A stretch of DNA of 64,000 bases, taken from NCBI RefSeq assembly GCF_029675105.1, contig NZ_JAQQFV010000003.1:1-64000 (forward strand), read 5' to 3'. The DNA comes from Nocardia anocheti. GTDB lineage: Bacteria; Actinomycetota; Actinomycetes; Mycobacteriales; Mycobacteriaceae. Of the stretch, positions 1-9,140 are shown in pieces. The first letter of the stretch is position 1. The number at the start of each line of letters is the position of its first letter. A program made the translations under genes and the position numbers. The notes under the pieces were generated by a model. It was given only the letters and a program-made list of their open reading frames with translations, had not been told where the DNA came from and made no database searches.

Positions 1-1
1 G

Positions 2-106
2 GCGTTGGCGGGTACGTCGGATATCGAGACGCTGCGTGGTCGGGTGTCGAAGTTGGCGCAGAGTGTCCCGCTCTACCAGGGCCTCGAAGACTGGAACCTG
101 CTCTGA
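2..106 (+). CDS. glyA: Serine hydroxymethyltransferase, C-terminal end (partial)
   Basis: An open frame enters from the left edge and stops with TGA at 104-106, giving 34 residues. It ends in [13 protein letters not shown], which resembles the 'FPLYxGLE' tail of actinobacterial serine hydroxymethyltransferases. The enzyme converts serine and tetrahydrofolate to glycine and 5,10-methylene-THF in the cytoplasm. The next gene is a methylene-THF reductase, which consumes that product, so context agrees with the tail. The call rests on a short segment; the rest lies outside the window. Confidence 0.65.
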   Translation, partial: ALAGTSDIETLRGRVSKLAQSVPLYQGLEDWNLL

Positions 107-149
107 TCGGCCGCGAGCCGAGCACGACGCGGGATCCAGGAGAACAGTG

Positions 150-1103
150 ATGACCAGACAACCCGCCGCCGGATACTCGGTGGCCGAGAGCCTGCGCACC
201 CACTCGGGGCGCGGGGTGCCGTTCTCGGTGGAGTTCAATCCGCCGCGCGACAGCGCGGGCGAGGCCCGGCTCTGGCGGACCGTGCGCGACTTCGAACGCA
301 TGCATCCGGCCTTCGTGTCCATGACCTACGGCGCGGGCGGCTCCACCAAGGACCGCACCGTGCGCATCACCGGTGACCTGGCCAGGGAGACGACGCTGCT
401 GCCCGTCGCCCATCTGACCGCCGTCGGCCACAGCGTGGCCGAACTGCGCTCGCTGGTCGGCTCCTACGCCGATTCCGGTATCCGGAATCTGCTGGTGCTG
501 CGCGGTGACCCGCCGGGAGATCCGTTGGGGCCGTGGACGAAACACCCCGAGGGCGTGGACTACGCAGAGGAACTCGTGCGGATCGTGCGCGATCTCGGCG
601 ACTTCCACGTCGGCGTCGCCTCGTTCCCCCAGGGCCACCACCGCTCCCCGGACCTGGCGCACGACACCCGGCATCTGGTGGCGAAACTGCGTGCGGGCGC
701 AGAGTATTCGATCACCCAGATGTTCTTCGACGTCGAGCACTACCTGCGGCTGCGGGACCGGGTGAGCGCGCTGGACCCGATCGAGGGCGCCAAACCGATC
801 ATCCCGGAACTGATGCCCATCACCTCGCTGCGCACGGTGGCGCGCGCCGAGGAACTGAGCGGGCGTCCCCTGCCCGCCGCGGTCATGGACCGGCTGCTTC
901 GCGCGGCGGGGTCCGGTCCGGAGCCGGATCAGGCGGCGGTCCGCGCCGAAGGCATTACCCTGGCCACGGAGATGGCCGAACGCCTCATCCGCGAAGGCGC
1001 ACCGTGCCTGCACTTCATCACGCTGAACTTCGCGAAGGCGACCGGTGAGGTGCTGACCAATCTGGGGTACGGCGTCACGGAGGCACCGCTGGCGGTGCGC
1101 TGA
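150..1103 (+). CDS. metF: Methylenetetrahydrofolate reductase
   Basis: This 317-residue protein reduces 5,10-methylene-THF to 5-methyl-THF with FAD, supplying methyl groups for methionine synthesis. It is a single-domain TIM barrel of bacterial length. Glu28 in SVEFNPPRD and Asp120 in LRGDPPGD fall at the same numbers as the catalytic Glu28 and flavin-contacting Asp120 of E. coli MetF. The ATG at 150 is preferred over an in-frame GTG at 36 because an AGGAG lies 7 bases upstream and the family N-terminus begins there. It follows the glyA end by 43 bases and probably shares its transcript. Confidence 0.93.
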   Translation: MTRQPAAGYSVAESLRTHSGRGVPFSVEFNPPRDSAGEARLWRTVRDFERMHPAFVSMTYGAGGSTKDRTVRITGDLARETTLLPVAHLTAVGHSVAELRSLVGSYADSGIRNLLVLRGDPPGDPLGPWTKHPEGVDYAEELVRIVRDLGDFHVGVASFPQGHHRSPDLAHDTRHLVAKLRAGAEYSITQMFFDVEHYLRLRDRVSALDPIEGAKPIIPELMPITSLRTVARAEELSGRPLPAAVMDRLLRAAGSGPEPDQAAVRAEGITLATEMAERLIREGAPCLHFITLNFAKATGEVLTNLGYGVTEAPLAVR

Positions 1104-1176
1104 GCGACGCTCGCCGCCCGGACGGTCCCGCACCGTCCGGGTGGCTGTCCGCCTCCGCCGAACAGAGGAAGACACG

Positions 1177-2976
1177 ATGACCGACTCCCTGCTGCTGTCG
1201 CGCCGCGACCTGGAATTCCTGCTCCACGACTGGCTCGACGTCACCTCGCTGACCAGCAGGCCGCGTTTCGCCGACCACGATCGGGGCACCTTCGACGCGG
1301 TGCTCGAGCTCAGCGAGGCCATCGCCACCCGGCACTTCGCCACCCACAACAAGAAGAGCGACGCCGAGGAACCGCGTTTCGACGGCGAGCGGGTGCACAT
1401 GATCCCCGAGGTGCGCGAGGCGCTGAAGGTCTTCACCGAGGCCGGGCTGATCGGTGCCGCGATGGACTACGAGATCGGGGGCATGCAGTTGCCCGCGGTC
1501 GTCGCCGGTGCGTGCACGGCGTGGTTCCAGGCCGCCAATGTGGGCACCGCGGCCTACCCGTTCCTCACCGTCGGCAACGCGAACCTGCTGCTGGCACACG
1601 GCAGCGCGGAACAGATCGAGACCTTCGTGCGGCCCATGGTCGAGGGCCGATTCTTCGGCACCATGTGCCTGTCGGAACCGCAGGCGGGTTCGTCACTGGC
1701 CGACATCACCACCCGGGCCGTCCCCCAGGACGACGGCAGCTACCGGATCACCGGCACGAAGATGTGGATCTCCGGCGGCGAGCACGAACTGTCGGACAAC
1801 ATCGTGCACCTGGTCCTCGCCAAGATCCCCGGCGGCCCGGCCGGGGTGAAGGGGATCTCGCTGTTCATCGTGCCCAAGTTCCTCGTCGACACCGACGGCG
1901 CGCTCGGGGAACGCAACGACGTGGTGCTGGTCGGGCTCAACCACAAGATGGGCTATCGCGGCACCACCAACACCCTGCTCAACTTCGGCGAGGGCACACA
2001 CACCCCCGGCGGCGCGGCGGGCGCGGTCGGCTATCTGGTGGGGGAGGCGAACCACGGGCTCGCCTACATGTTCCACATGATGAACGAGGCCCGCGTCGGT
2101 GTCGGACAGGGCGCCACGGCGCTGGGCTACACCGGCTATCTGCACGCGCTGGACTACGCGCGCACCCGTCCGCAGGGGCGCGCGCTCGGCGTGAAGGACC
2201 CGTCCGCGCCGCAGGTGCCGATCATCGAGCACGCCGATGTGCGGCGCATGCTGTTGGCGCAGAAGAGCTATGTCGAAGGCGCGCTGGCGTTCAACCTCTA
2301 CTGCTACCGGCTGCTGGACGAGGAACACACCGCCGAGCGGGAAGCCGACCGCACTCGCACCCGGCTGCTGCTCGACGTGCTGACCCCGATCGCCAAGAGC
2401 TGGCCGTCGCAGTGGTGTCTGGCGGCCAACGATCTGGCCATCCAGGTGCACGGCGGCTACGGCTACACCCGCGAATACAACGTCGAACAGTTCTACCGCG
2501 ACAACCGGCTCAACCCCATCCACGAAGGCACCCACGGCATCCAGGGCCTGGACCTGCTCGGCCGGAAAGTGGTGATGCACAACGGCGCCGGGCTCGCCCT
2601 GCTGCTCGAGACCATCGGGGCGACCACCGCGAAGGCCAGCGCCGCCGGTGGAGAGGCCGCCGAGCTGGCGGCCCAGCTCGACCGCACCGCCGCCCGCATC
2701 GCGACGACCACCGCCACCCTGTGGTCGACCGGCGATCCCGCGACCGCCCTGGCCTACGCCTCGACCTACCTGGAGGCCGTCGGTCACGTGGTGCTGGCCT
2801 GGATCTGGCTCGAACAGTTCCTGGCGCTGGGGGACGGGACCGACGCCTTCCGCGAGGGCAAGCGCCAGGCCGCCCGCTACTTCTTCCGCGTCGAACTTCC
2901 GCGCACCGGACCACAATTCGACCTGCTCGACAGCCTCGACACCACCACCAGGGACTGCCGTCCCGAATGGTTCTGA
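1177..2976 (+). CDS. Acyl-CoA dehydrogenase, FadE5/DmdC type
   Basis: This 599-residue flavoenzyme should oxidise an acyl-CoA thioester at the alpha-beta bond and pass electrons to ETF. It is longer than the roughly 380-residue standard family because it carries a C-terminal helical extension of the FadE5/DmdC subgroup (acetyl-CoA dehydrogenase-like C-terminal domain). The signature [17 protein letters not shown] places the likely catalytic base at Glu450, close to Glu447 of mycobacterial FadE5. [14 protein letters not shown] is the usual flavin-side motif. A GAGGAAG sits about 6 bases before the ATG. Chain-length preference cannot be read from sequence; FadE5 is broad and DmdC acts on methylmercaptopropionyl-CoA. 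Confidence 0.9.
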   Translation: MTDSLLLSRRDLEFLLHDWLDVTSLTSRPRFADHDRGTFDAVLELSEAIATRHFATHNKKSDAEEPRFDGERVHMIPEVREALKVFTEAGLIGAAMDYEIGGMQLPAVVAGACTAWFQAANVGTAAYPFLTVGNANLLLAHGSAEQIETFVRPMVEGRFFGTMCLSEPQAGSSLADITTRAVPQDDGSYRITGTKMWISGGEHELSDNIVHLVLAKIPGGPAGVKGISLFIVPKFLVDTDGALGERNDVVLVGLNHKMGYRGTTNTLLNFGEGTHTPGGAAGAVGYLVGEANHGLAYMFHMMNEARVGVGQGATALGYTGYLHALDYARTRPQGRALGVKDPSAPQVPIIEHADVRRMLLAQKSYVEGALAFNLYCYRLLDEEHTAEREADRTRTRLLLDVLTPIAKSWPSQWCLAANDLAIQVHGGYGYTREYNVEQFYRDNRLNPIHEGTHGIQGLDLLGRKVVMHNGAGLALLLETIGATTAKASAAGGEAAELAAQLDRTAARIATTTATLWSTGDPATALAYASTYLEAVGHVVLAWIWLEQFLALGDGTDAFREGKRQAARYFFRVELPRTGPQFDLLDSLDTTTRDCRPEWF

Positions 2977-2989
2977 CCGGCCCTCAGGA

Positions 2990-3657
2990 CGCGGGCGCGG
3001 TACAACTGGCCGATCCCGGTGAGCACCGCCCCCACCGCGGGCATCGGATCGATGCCATCCACGGCGTGGAACCGTGCACCTGCTGCCCGGTGATCGTGAT
3101 CTTGATCAGGCTCGACGCCCCGAACTGGTTGCTCACCCGATAGCCGACATACCCCTTGGGCATCGGCACCACGTGGAAACCGAAAGCCATGGTCGGCGAA
3201 GGGTTGTCGAGCGCGCCCGCCGCGAGCATGGCGCGGGCGCCGCCCTGCTCGTCGACCGGCGGACCCTCCTCGGCGGGCTGGAAGACGAACAGGACCGTCC
3301 CCGCGAGCCGATCGCGCACCCCGGCCAGCACCGTCGCGGCACCCATCAGCATCGCCGTGTGGCAGTCGTGCCCACAGGCGTGGGCGACGGGAAACGGTCC
3401 GCATCGGCACGCAAGGCGATCACCGCGTGGCCGGGGCGGCCGCCTCTGAGCACACCGACGACCCCGTTCCCGGCGATCCCGGTGCGCACCTCGTCGAGCC
3501 CGAGGGTGTTCAGATGATCGGCGACCAAGCGCGCGGTCTTCACCTCGCGATTGGACAGTTCGGGATGCTGATGCAGCGTGCGACGCCAGGCGACGACCTG
3601 ATCGGCGACCGCTTCGGCTCGCGAATCCAGTTCGGCATAGATCGAGTCCTCGGTCAT
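2990..3657 (-). pseudogene. M20 amidohydrolase/aminoacylase remnant
   Basis: Three pieces in different frames make up the first half of an M20-family amidohydrolase. The ATG at 3657 begins a frame with the family N-terminus up to VIALRADAD. Near 3390 it jumps frame to VAHACGHDCHTAML, the metal-binding motif, and QPAEEGP. Near 3055 it shifts again after QVHGSTPW to GIDPMPAVGAVLTGIGQLY. About 20 codons are missing at the first junction, and the dimerisation domain and C-terminus are gone: roughly 220 residues remain of about 400-440. The end abuts the acyl-CoA dehydrogenase convergently. It cannot give a working hydrolase. Confidence 0.82.
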
Positions 3658-3771
3658 CGGCTACTTCGATTCTGGGCGGCGCGGGGCGATGAGGGACTGC
3701 GGATCGACTCCCGGATGGTAGCTGAACGGATGCTGGAATTCGGGACCGCTCGCGCGTTGTAGGGTGGGCTC

Positions 3772-4398
3772 GTGCCCATGCCCGACACGGACAAGCCCGC
3801 CCGGGTGACCAAGCGCCGCGCCGAGACCAGGGCACGGTTGCTGGACGCCGCCTTCCGGGTGTTCGCCGAGAAGGGCTTCGGTCTCACCCGCATCGAGGAC
3901 GTCTGCTCGGCCGCCGGATACACCCGCGGCGCGTTCTACTCGCAGTTCGCCAGTCTCGACGAGTTGTTCTTCGTCCTCTACGACCAGCGGGCCACCCTGA
4001 TCACCGAGCAGGTGCGTCGGGCGCTGGTGGGCGTCGAGAACCCGGACGATCTGTCGGAGTTCGTCGACCGACTCGCCGCGACCCTGCTGCTCGATCGCGA
4101 CTGGCTGCTGGTCAAGACCGACTTCCTCACCCACGCCGCGCGCAATCCGGAACTCGCCGAGCGGCTGGTGGCCCATCGCGCCGATCTGCGCACCGCCATC
4201 GAGACCAAGCTGGCCGGTGGTGGGTTCGCGCTGCCCACCTCGATGGGCACGATCGCCGAGGCCGCGCACGCGGTGGTGGCGGCCTACGACGGGGTCACCG
4301 TGCAGTTGCTGCTCGATCGCGATCAGGCGGCGGCGCGGGAATGGCTCGGCCGGTTGATCACCCGGCTCACGGTGGCCGACACCACGCCGCGGCCCTGA
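3772..4398 (+). CDS. TetR-family transcriptional regulator
   Basis: A 208-residue regulator with an N-terminal TetR helix-turn-helix (about residues 15-62; RLLDAAFRVFAEKGF, then YTRGAFYSQFASLDELF) and a divergent ligand-binding C-terminus. Start is GTG at 3772 or ATG at 3778, both just after an AGGGTGGG stretch. It converges on the FAD dehydrogenase with 9 bases between stops and diverges from the M20 remnant. A regulator kept beside a dead target suggests it may formerly have controlled the amidohydrolase. The target is not identifiable from sequence. Confidence 0.88.
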   Translation: MPMPDTDKPARVTKRRAETRARLLDAAFRVFAEKGFGLTRIEDVCSAAGYTRGAFYSQFASLDELFFVLYDQRATLITEQVRRALVGVENPDDLSEFVDRLAATLLLDRDWLLVKTDFLTHAARNPELAERLVAHRADLRTAIETKLAGGGFALPTSMGTIAEAAHAVVAAYDGVTVQLLLDRDQAAAREWLGRLITRLTVADTTPRP

Positions 4399-4407
4399 TC
4401 CGACGCG

Positions 4408-6078
4408 TCAGACCTCGGTCGCCGCCGCCCGCCCCGCCGCGCGACCGGAGAAGACACAGCCGCCGAGGAAGGTGCCCTCCAGCGAGTTGTAGCCGTGCAC
4501 CCCGCCGCCACCGAAACCCGCCGCCTCGCCCGCGGCGTAGAGGCCGGGGATCGGGGCGCCGTCGCCGCCGAGGGCGCGGGAATCGAGGTCGGTCTGGATG
4601 CCGCCCAAGGTCTTTCGTGTCAGCACGTGCAGTTTGACGCCGATCAGCGGTCCGGCGGCGGGGTCGAGCAGACGGTGGGGTGCGGTGGTGCGCATGAGCC
4701 GGTCGCCGAGGTAGCGCCGGGAATTGTGGATGCCCTGGATCTGCGCGTCCTTGCTGAAGGCGTTGTCCACCTGGAGGTCTCGGGCGAGGATCTGTTCGCG
4801 CAGGACCGCCGGGCTGAGCAGGGGCTCGTCGGTGAGTCCGTTCATCTTCGCCACGAGCTCTTCGAGGGTGTCGGCGACGACGAAATCCGCGCCGTTGTTC
4901 TTGAACGCCTCCACCGGCGCCGGGGCGCCCTTGCCGAAGACCCGTTCCCGCACCAGGGCTTTGCGGTCGCGCTGGGTGATGTCGGGATTCTGCTCGGAGC
5001 CCGAGAGCGCGAATTCCTTGGCGATGATGCGCTGGGTGGTGACGAACCAGGAGTGGTCGTAGGGCGCGATCTCGGGCGTGGTGCGCAGGTAGCGCAGGGT
5101 GCCGAGGGTGTCGTAACCGGGTAGGTAGGGGGCGGGTAGGCGGCGGCCGAGGGCGTCGAACCGCAGCGAGGACGGGCCGGGCAGGATGCGGATGGCGTGC
5201 TCGGGCCAGATCGGGTTCCAGTTCTGGATGCCCTCGGTGTAGTGCCACATGCGGTCGCGATTGACGAGCCGGACCCCGGCCTCGGCGGCGATGTCGAGCA
5301 TGCGGCCGTCGACGTAGGCCGGGACGCCGGTGATCATGCGCGTGGGCGGGGTGCCCATCCGCTCGGGCCAGTAGCGGCGCACGATGTCGTGGTCGCCGCC
5401 GATGCCACCGGTCGCCAGGACCACCGCCGCGGCCGAGAACTCGAACTCGCCGACGACCTCGCGGTTGGAGGGCACGCCGCGTGCGGTGTCGTCCTCGGCG
5501 AGGATCGCGCCGCGCACCCCGGTGACGGCGCCGTCGGTGCGCACCAGTTCGTCCACGCGGTGACGGTGGCGGAACCGCACCAGCCCCGTCTCGGCCGCCC
5601 GGAGCGCGGATTCGACGAACGGGCCGACGACGCCGGTGCCGGTGCCCCAGGCGATGTGGAACCGCGGCACGGAGTTGCCGTGGCCGTCGGCGCGCAGGTC
5701 ACCGCGTTCGGCCCAGCCGACCGAGGGTAGGAAGGAGATGCCGAGATCGGTGAGATACCGGCGCTTCTCGCCCGCGGCGAACTCGACGTAGGCGCGAGCC
5801 CACCGCTGTGCCCAGCGGTCCTCGTCGTCGAGCCGGTCGAAGGCGGCGCTGCCCGACCAGTCGCTCCAGGCCAGGTCCAGGGAATCCCGCACGCCGAGGC
5901 GGCGCTGCTCGGGACTGTCGACCAGGAAGATCCCGCCGAACGACCAGAACGCCTGCCCGCCCAGATCGGCGGCGTTCTCCTGATCGACCACCAGCACCCG
6001 CTTGCCCTGACGGGTCAGCTCATAGGTCGCGACCAGCCCGGCGAGCCCCGCGCCGACGACGATGACATCGGCCTCCAT
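4408..6078 (-). CDS. FAD-binding dehydrogenase (fumarate reductase flavoprotein family)
   Basis: This 556-residue flavoprotein starts with the dinucleotide-binding motif GAGLAG at residues 9-14 and ends with the family motif GLYAAGEAAGFGGGGVHGYN, where FAD is closed in. It belongs to the fumarate reductase/3-ketosteroid dehydrogenase superfamily, in the group often annotated only as 'FAD-binding dehydrogenase' (resembling Mycobacterium Rv0785). A substrate such as a steroid or cyclic ketone is possible but not shown. GGAGGT lies 7-8 bases before the ATG. It stands alone, with a TetR gene converging on its 3' end. Confidence 0.88.
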   Translation of the reverse strand: MEADVIVVGAGLAGLVATYELTRQGKRVLVVDQENAADLGGQAFWSFGGIFLVDSPEQRRLGVRDSLDLAWSDWSGSAAFDRLDDEDRWAQRWARAYVEFAAGEKRRYLTDLGISFLPSVGWAERGDLRADGHGNSVPRFHIAWGTGTGVVGPFVESALRAAETGLVRFRHRHRVDELVRTDGAVTGVRGAILAEDDTARGVPSNREVVGEFEFSAAAVVLATGGIGGDHDIVRRYWPERMGTPPTRMITGVPAYVDGRMLDIAAEAGVRLVNRDRMWHYTEGIQNWNPIWPEHAIRILPGPSSLRFDALGRRLPAPYLPGYDTLGTLRYLRTTPEIAPYDHSWFVTTQRIIAKEFALSGSEQNPDITQRDRKALVRERVFGKGAPAPVEAFKNNGADFVVADTLEELVAKMNGLTDEPLLSPAVLREQILARDLQVDNAFSKDAQIQGIHNSRRYLGDRLMRTTAPHRLLDPAAGPLIGVKLHVLTRKTLGGIQTDLDSRALGGDGAPIPGLYAAGEAAGFGGGGVHGYNSLEGTFLGGCVFSGRAAGRAAATEV

Positions 6079-6207
6079 ACGCCGACCTCCGTTCCCTCAC
6101 CCGGCAGCATTCGGCTACCTAGCTGTATCGGATACGTTATTGCATCAGATGTCGAAACGCATCGTAACAGGGGGGGGTGCGCGGGGATCGTCGCGATGGG
6201 CGTCAGA

Positions 6208-6591
6208 TCATGAATTCTGGGTGGCGGCGGTGATCACGGTCATGTCGAAATAGTCGCGCCAGGCACGGATTCGGCCGTTCTCGATCTCGAACACTCCCGC
6301 GACCGGCAGGTCGATGACGGTGCCGTCGATGCTGAATCGGTCGGTCCGCTCGTTGAACACCGTCGTCCCGTCGACGAACTGACGATGGATCGTGAATTCG
6401 ATACCGCCGAACGTGTCGAGGAAACCGCGTAGGAATTCGGTGATCGCGGCCTTCCCGGTAATCGGCTGCATCGGAATGTTGTGGTACACCGCGTCTTCGG
6501 TGAAGTACTCGGCCAGTTCGTCGGCACCCGCGGCGGCCCACCGCGCGCAGAACTCGGTGACGATCGCGGCGGGATCGGTACTGGGGGACAT
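6208..6591 (-). CDS. Limonene-1,2-epoxide hydrolase-like protein
   Basis: A 127-residue NTF2-fold protein of the limonene-1,2-epoxide hydrolase/EphG type. It contains Tyr36 and Asn38 in DAVYHNIP, Arg82 and Asp84 in NERTDRF, and an aspartate (Asp116, or Asp113) in WRDYFD. These correspond in order and approximate spacing to the Tyr-Asn, Arg-x-Asp and Asp set of Rhodococcus limonene epoxide hydrolase. That set suggests real epoxide-opening activity rather than a generic SnoaL fold. AAGGAA precedes the ATG by 6 bases. It lies 63 bases downstream of an IclR regulator on the same strand and may be co-transcribed. Confidence 0.8.
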   Translation of the reverse strand: MSPSTDPAAIVTEFCARWAAAGADELAEYFTEDAVYHNIPMQPITGKAAITEFLRGFLDTFGGIEFTIHRQFVDGTTVFNERTDRFSIDGTVIDLPVAGVFEIENGRIRAWRDYFDMTVITAATQNS

Positions 6592-6654
6592 GATGATTCC
6601 TTCCGTGGGTGCCGACCTGGCTGGTCACCGCGGCCGGGGGTCGGGCTGTGGTGC

Positions 6655-7545
6655 TCAGAGGTGTTCGCGCAGGGACCTCCCGGTGGCGGTCAGCGCGGCG
6701 AGGTAGTGGTCGCGCTCCGGCTTCGGCACGGCGGTGCGCAGGGGGCCGATGAGGACTTCGGCCAGGGGCGTTCCGTCCACCTCGAGGACCGGTGCCGACA
6801 GGTAGCTGATCGGCAGCGGCGCGTCGCTCGCGAGTTCCTCGGCGCGGTAGGCATTGCCGCTGATGCCGCCGAGCAGGGCGAAGATGCGGTCCCGCAGCGC
6901 GCTGCTGGCGGGATCGTGGGCCAGGTGCTCGACCACGTCGGCCAGGATGTCCAGGGTGGCGAGGCTGTTCGCGTCGACGCCCCACACGGCGGCACCGAGG
7001 GTGTGGACCTCGGCGAGCAGGTGTTCGTAGTCGGCGCGCTCCTCGGGGTCCGCCGCCGCGAGCCAGGACCGTCGGACGGATTCGGGGGAGTGGGCGACGA
7101 CCGTCGCGGCGGCGGGCGGGATCAGCGGCAGCCGGGTGCCCGCCGCGATCCCCGCCGGAATCCGGCCGCGGTTTTCGACGACCGCGACGAACCGGATCTC
7201 CGCGCCGTCGACGCGGATCAGCGCCACCCCGCAGTCGACCTCGTTCGCCAGCTCGTGCAGCGCGGTGCGCAGCGGATCACCGCCCGCGAGCTTGCTCTGC
7301 TGCTGGTCGGCGACCCGCAGCAGGCCGGGGCCGACCTCGTAGGTCAGATCGGCGCGCCGGTTCACCCAGGCGCGGGCGCGCAGCGCGGAGAGCACATTGC
7401 CGACCGTGGAGCGGCTCAGGGCGAGGCTGTCGGCGATCTGGGCGGAGGTCTGCGGTCGCGGCGCGGCCGCCAGCAACTCCAGCACCGACACCACCCGCTG
7501 GGTCGGCGGCGACAGTTCCCCGGACTCGGCCTTGTCGGTCGGCAC
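6655..7545 (-). CDS. IclR-family transcriptional regulator
   Basis: About 296 residues. The N-terminal winged helix is at roughly 10-75 (TQRVVSVLELLAA, then ADSLALSRSTVGNVLSALRA) and is followed by the IclR effector domain. The GTG at 7545 is preferred over the GTG at 7566 because AGGAGGT precedes it closely; the longer form is possible. IclR proteins respond to small carboxylic or aromatic ligands. The neighbours are an epoxide hydrolase-like gene downstream on the same strand and a divergent DUF1254/DUF1214 gene, both plausible targets. Confidence 0.87.
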   Translation of the reverse strand: MPTDKAESGELSPPTQRVVSVLELLAAAPRPQTSAQIADSLALSRSTVGNVLSALRARAWVNRRADLTYEVGPGLLRVADQQQSKLAGGDPLRTALHELANEVDCGVALIRVDGAEIRFVAVVENRGRIPAGIAAGTRLPLIPPAAATVVAHSPESVRRSWLAAADPEERADYEHLLAEVHTLGAAVWGVDANSLATLDILADVVEHLAHDPASSALRDRIFALLGGISGNAYRAEELASDAPLPISYLSAPVLEVDGTPLAEVLIGPLRTAVPKPERDHYLAALTATGRSLREHL

Positions 7546-7713
7546 CGCACCTCCTGCAGTCAGCACTCACGTCACTATATGCATCGCCGGTGACGAATAG
7601 CTGCACTGTTTCTCGCTCGGGCCACCGTCCGCGTCGCGCGAATCTCATCCGCAGCGGGTGAGGTGGCGTTCCCGCTCCGGACCTACCGTCACGGAGGCAG
7701 GAGGCAACCGCGC

Positions 7714-9105
7714 GTGGAAAGGGCGGTCGTGATGACGGGGTACTGGAACGGCTACCCGACGCGGGGCGATATCGCCAGGGCCTACGACGAGCTGGACTAC
7801 AACCGGGCGCTGGCGATGTACCGGTTCTTCTATCCGACGGTGTCGCTCGAGGCGACGTGGCGGGGAAATATCGCGGCGGGGGCGGTGCCTAATCAGGTGA
7901 TGGCGCTGTTGGTCGGCACGCCCGATCAGTACGTGTTCACCGCGAATTCCGATACGCCGTATTCCGGGTTGACCATCGACCTGTCCGACGGGCCGATGGT
8001 CATCGACATTCCGCCCGGACCGCTGATGGGGACGGCCAACGACCTCAATCAGCTGTGGGTGCTCGATCTGGGTCTGCCCGGCCCGGCGGGCGCGGCGGGC
8101 GGACGGCACGTGCTGCTGCCACCGAGCTACGACGGCCCGATCCCGGAGGACCATTTCGCGGGCTCGGCGACGACGAATCGGGTGTTGGTGCTGGTGCGGG
8201 CCCTGCCCGAGGGCGCGGATATCGACGGTGCGATCGAGCGGATGAAGCAGGTGCGGGTGTATCCGCTCGGCCACGACCCGGACTCGAATCCCCTCGACTG
8301 GGTGGACCTCTCGGTGCACCGAGGACTGGACTTCTCGCCGGTGTACTGGGAGACCGGGCTCGACTACTGGCACGTCCTGCACGAGATCCTGCAGACCGAA
8401 CCGCCGAACCCCGACTACCGCTACCAGTACGGCGAACTCGCCGCGCTGGGCATCACCCGCGACGCGCCATTCGCGCCGGATCGACGCCAGGCCGCCATCC
8501 TCACCGACGCGGCCCGGCGCGGGCACCTGCACCTGTGCGCGCAGGCCTTCGCCGATCGCCGACCCGACCGGGTCGTGTGGCCGGACAGTCGGTGGGAGTG
8601 GGCGGTCCTGCGCCCGGAGAACGGCACCTTCGACACCGGCGACTACGTCGACCTCTACGCCAGGGAGAAGTGGTTCTACCAGGCGCAGATCGAGTCCCCG
8701 GCGATGTTCGCCCGGCATCCGGGGGCGGGCTCGCTGTACTGGCTCGGCCTGCGCGACGTCCACGGCGACTACCTCGACGGCGGCGGTTTCTACAGCCTGC
8801 GGGTGCCCCAGCCGGTCCCGGCGAAGCTGTTCTGGTCGATCACCGTCTACGACGCGCGCACCCGCAGCGAGATCCAGGCGCCCCAGCACCGCGCGGCCCT
8901 GCGCTCGATGTTCGAACTCGCCGACATCGACACCGAACAACCCCTCACCCTCTACTTCGGCCCCACCCCACCACCGAACACCCCGACCGACCGCTGGGTC
9001 CAAACCGTCCCCGGCGCAGGCTGGTTCGCCTACTTCCGCATCTACGGCCCCGAGGATTCGGCCTTCGACGGCACCTGGCAACTGCCGGATTTCCGGCGCC
9101 ACTGA
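7714..9105 (+). CDS. DUF1254/DUF1214 domain protein
   Basis: A protein of about 463 residues with an N-terminal DUF1254 region (TPDQYVFTANSDTPYSG, DGPMVIDIPPGPLMG) and a C-terminal DUF1214 region (LFWSITVYDARTRSEIQAP, then LTLYFGPTPP and WFAYFRIYGP). The function of this pair of domains is not established. No signal peptide is evident. I favour GTG 7714 because AGGAGG ends about 9 bases before it; ATG 7732 is an alternative. It diverges from the IclR gene across about 170 bases. Confidence 0.85.
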   Translation: MERAVVMTGYWNGYPTRGDIARAYDELDYNRALAMYRFFYPTVSLEATWRGNIAAGAVPNQVMALLVGTPDQYVFTANSDTPYSGLTIDLSDGPMVIDIPPGPLMGTANDLNQLWVLDLGLPGPAGAAGGRHVLLPPSYDGPIPEDHFAGSATTNRVLVLVRALPEGADIDGAIERMKQVRVYPLGHDPDSNPLDWVDLSVHRGLDFSPVYWETGLDYWHVLHEILQTEPPNPDYRYQYGELAALGITRDAPFAPDRRQAAILTDAARRGHLHLCAQAFADRRPDRVVWPDSRWEWAVLRPENGTFDTGDYVDLYAREKWFYQAQIESPAMFARHPGAGSLYWLGLRDVHGDYLDGGGFYSLRVPQPVPAKLFWSITVYDARTRSEIQAPQHRAALRSMFELADIDTEQPLTLYFGPTPPPNTPTDRWVQTVPGAGWFAYFRIYGPEDSAFDGTWQLPDFRRH

Positions 9106-9140
9106 GGCGGCTGACTCAGCCCACCCGGTCGAGCTCGGTG

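Noticed and set aside
1693..2916. A 407-codon open frame opposite the acyl-CoA dehydrogenase
   Set aside because: Low-complexity Gly/Arg/Val sequence without family motifs; a shadow of the GC-rich gene on the other strand.
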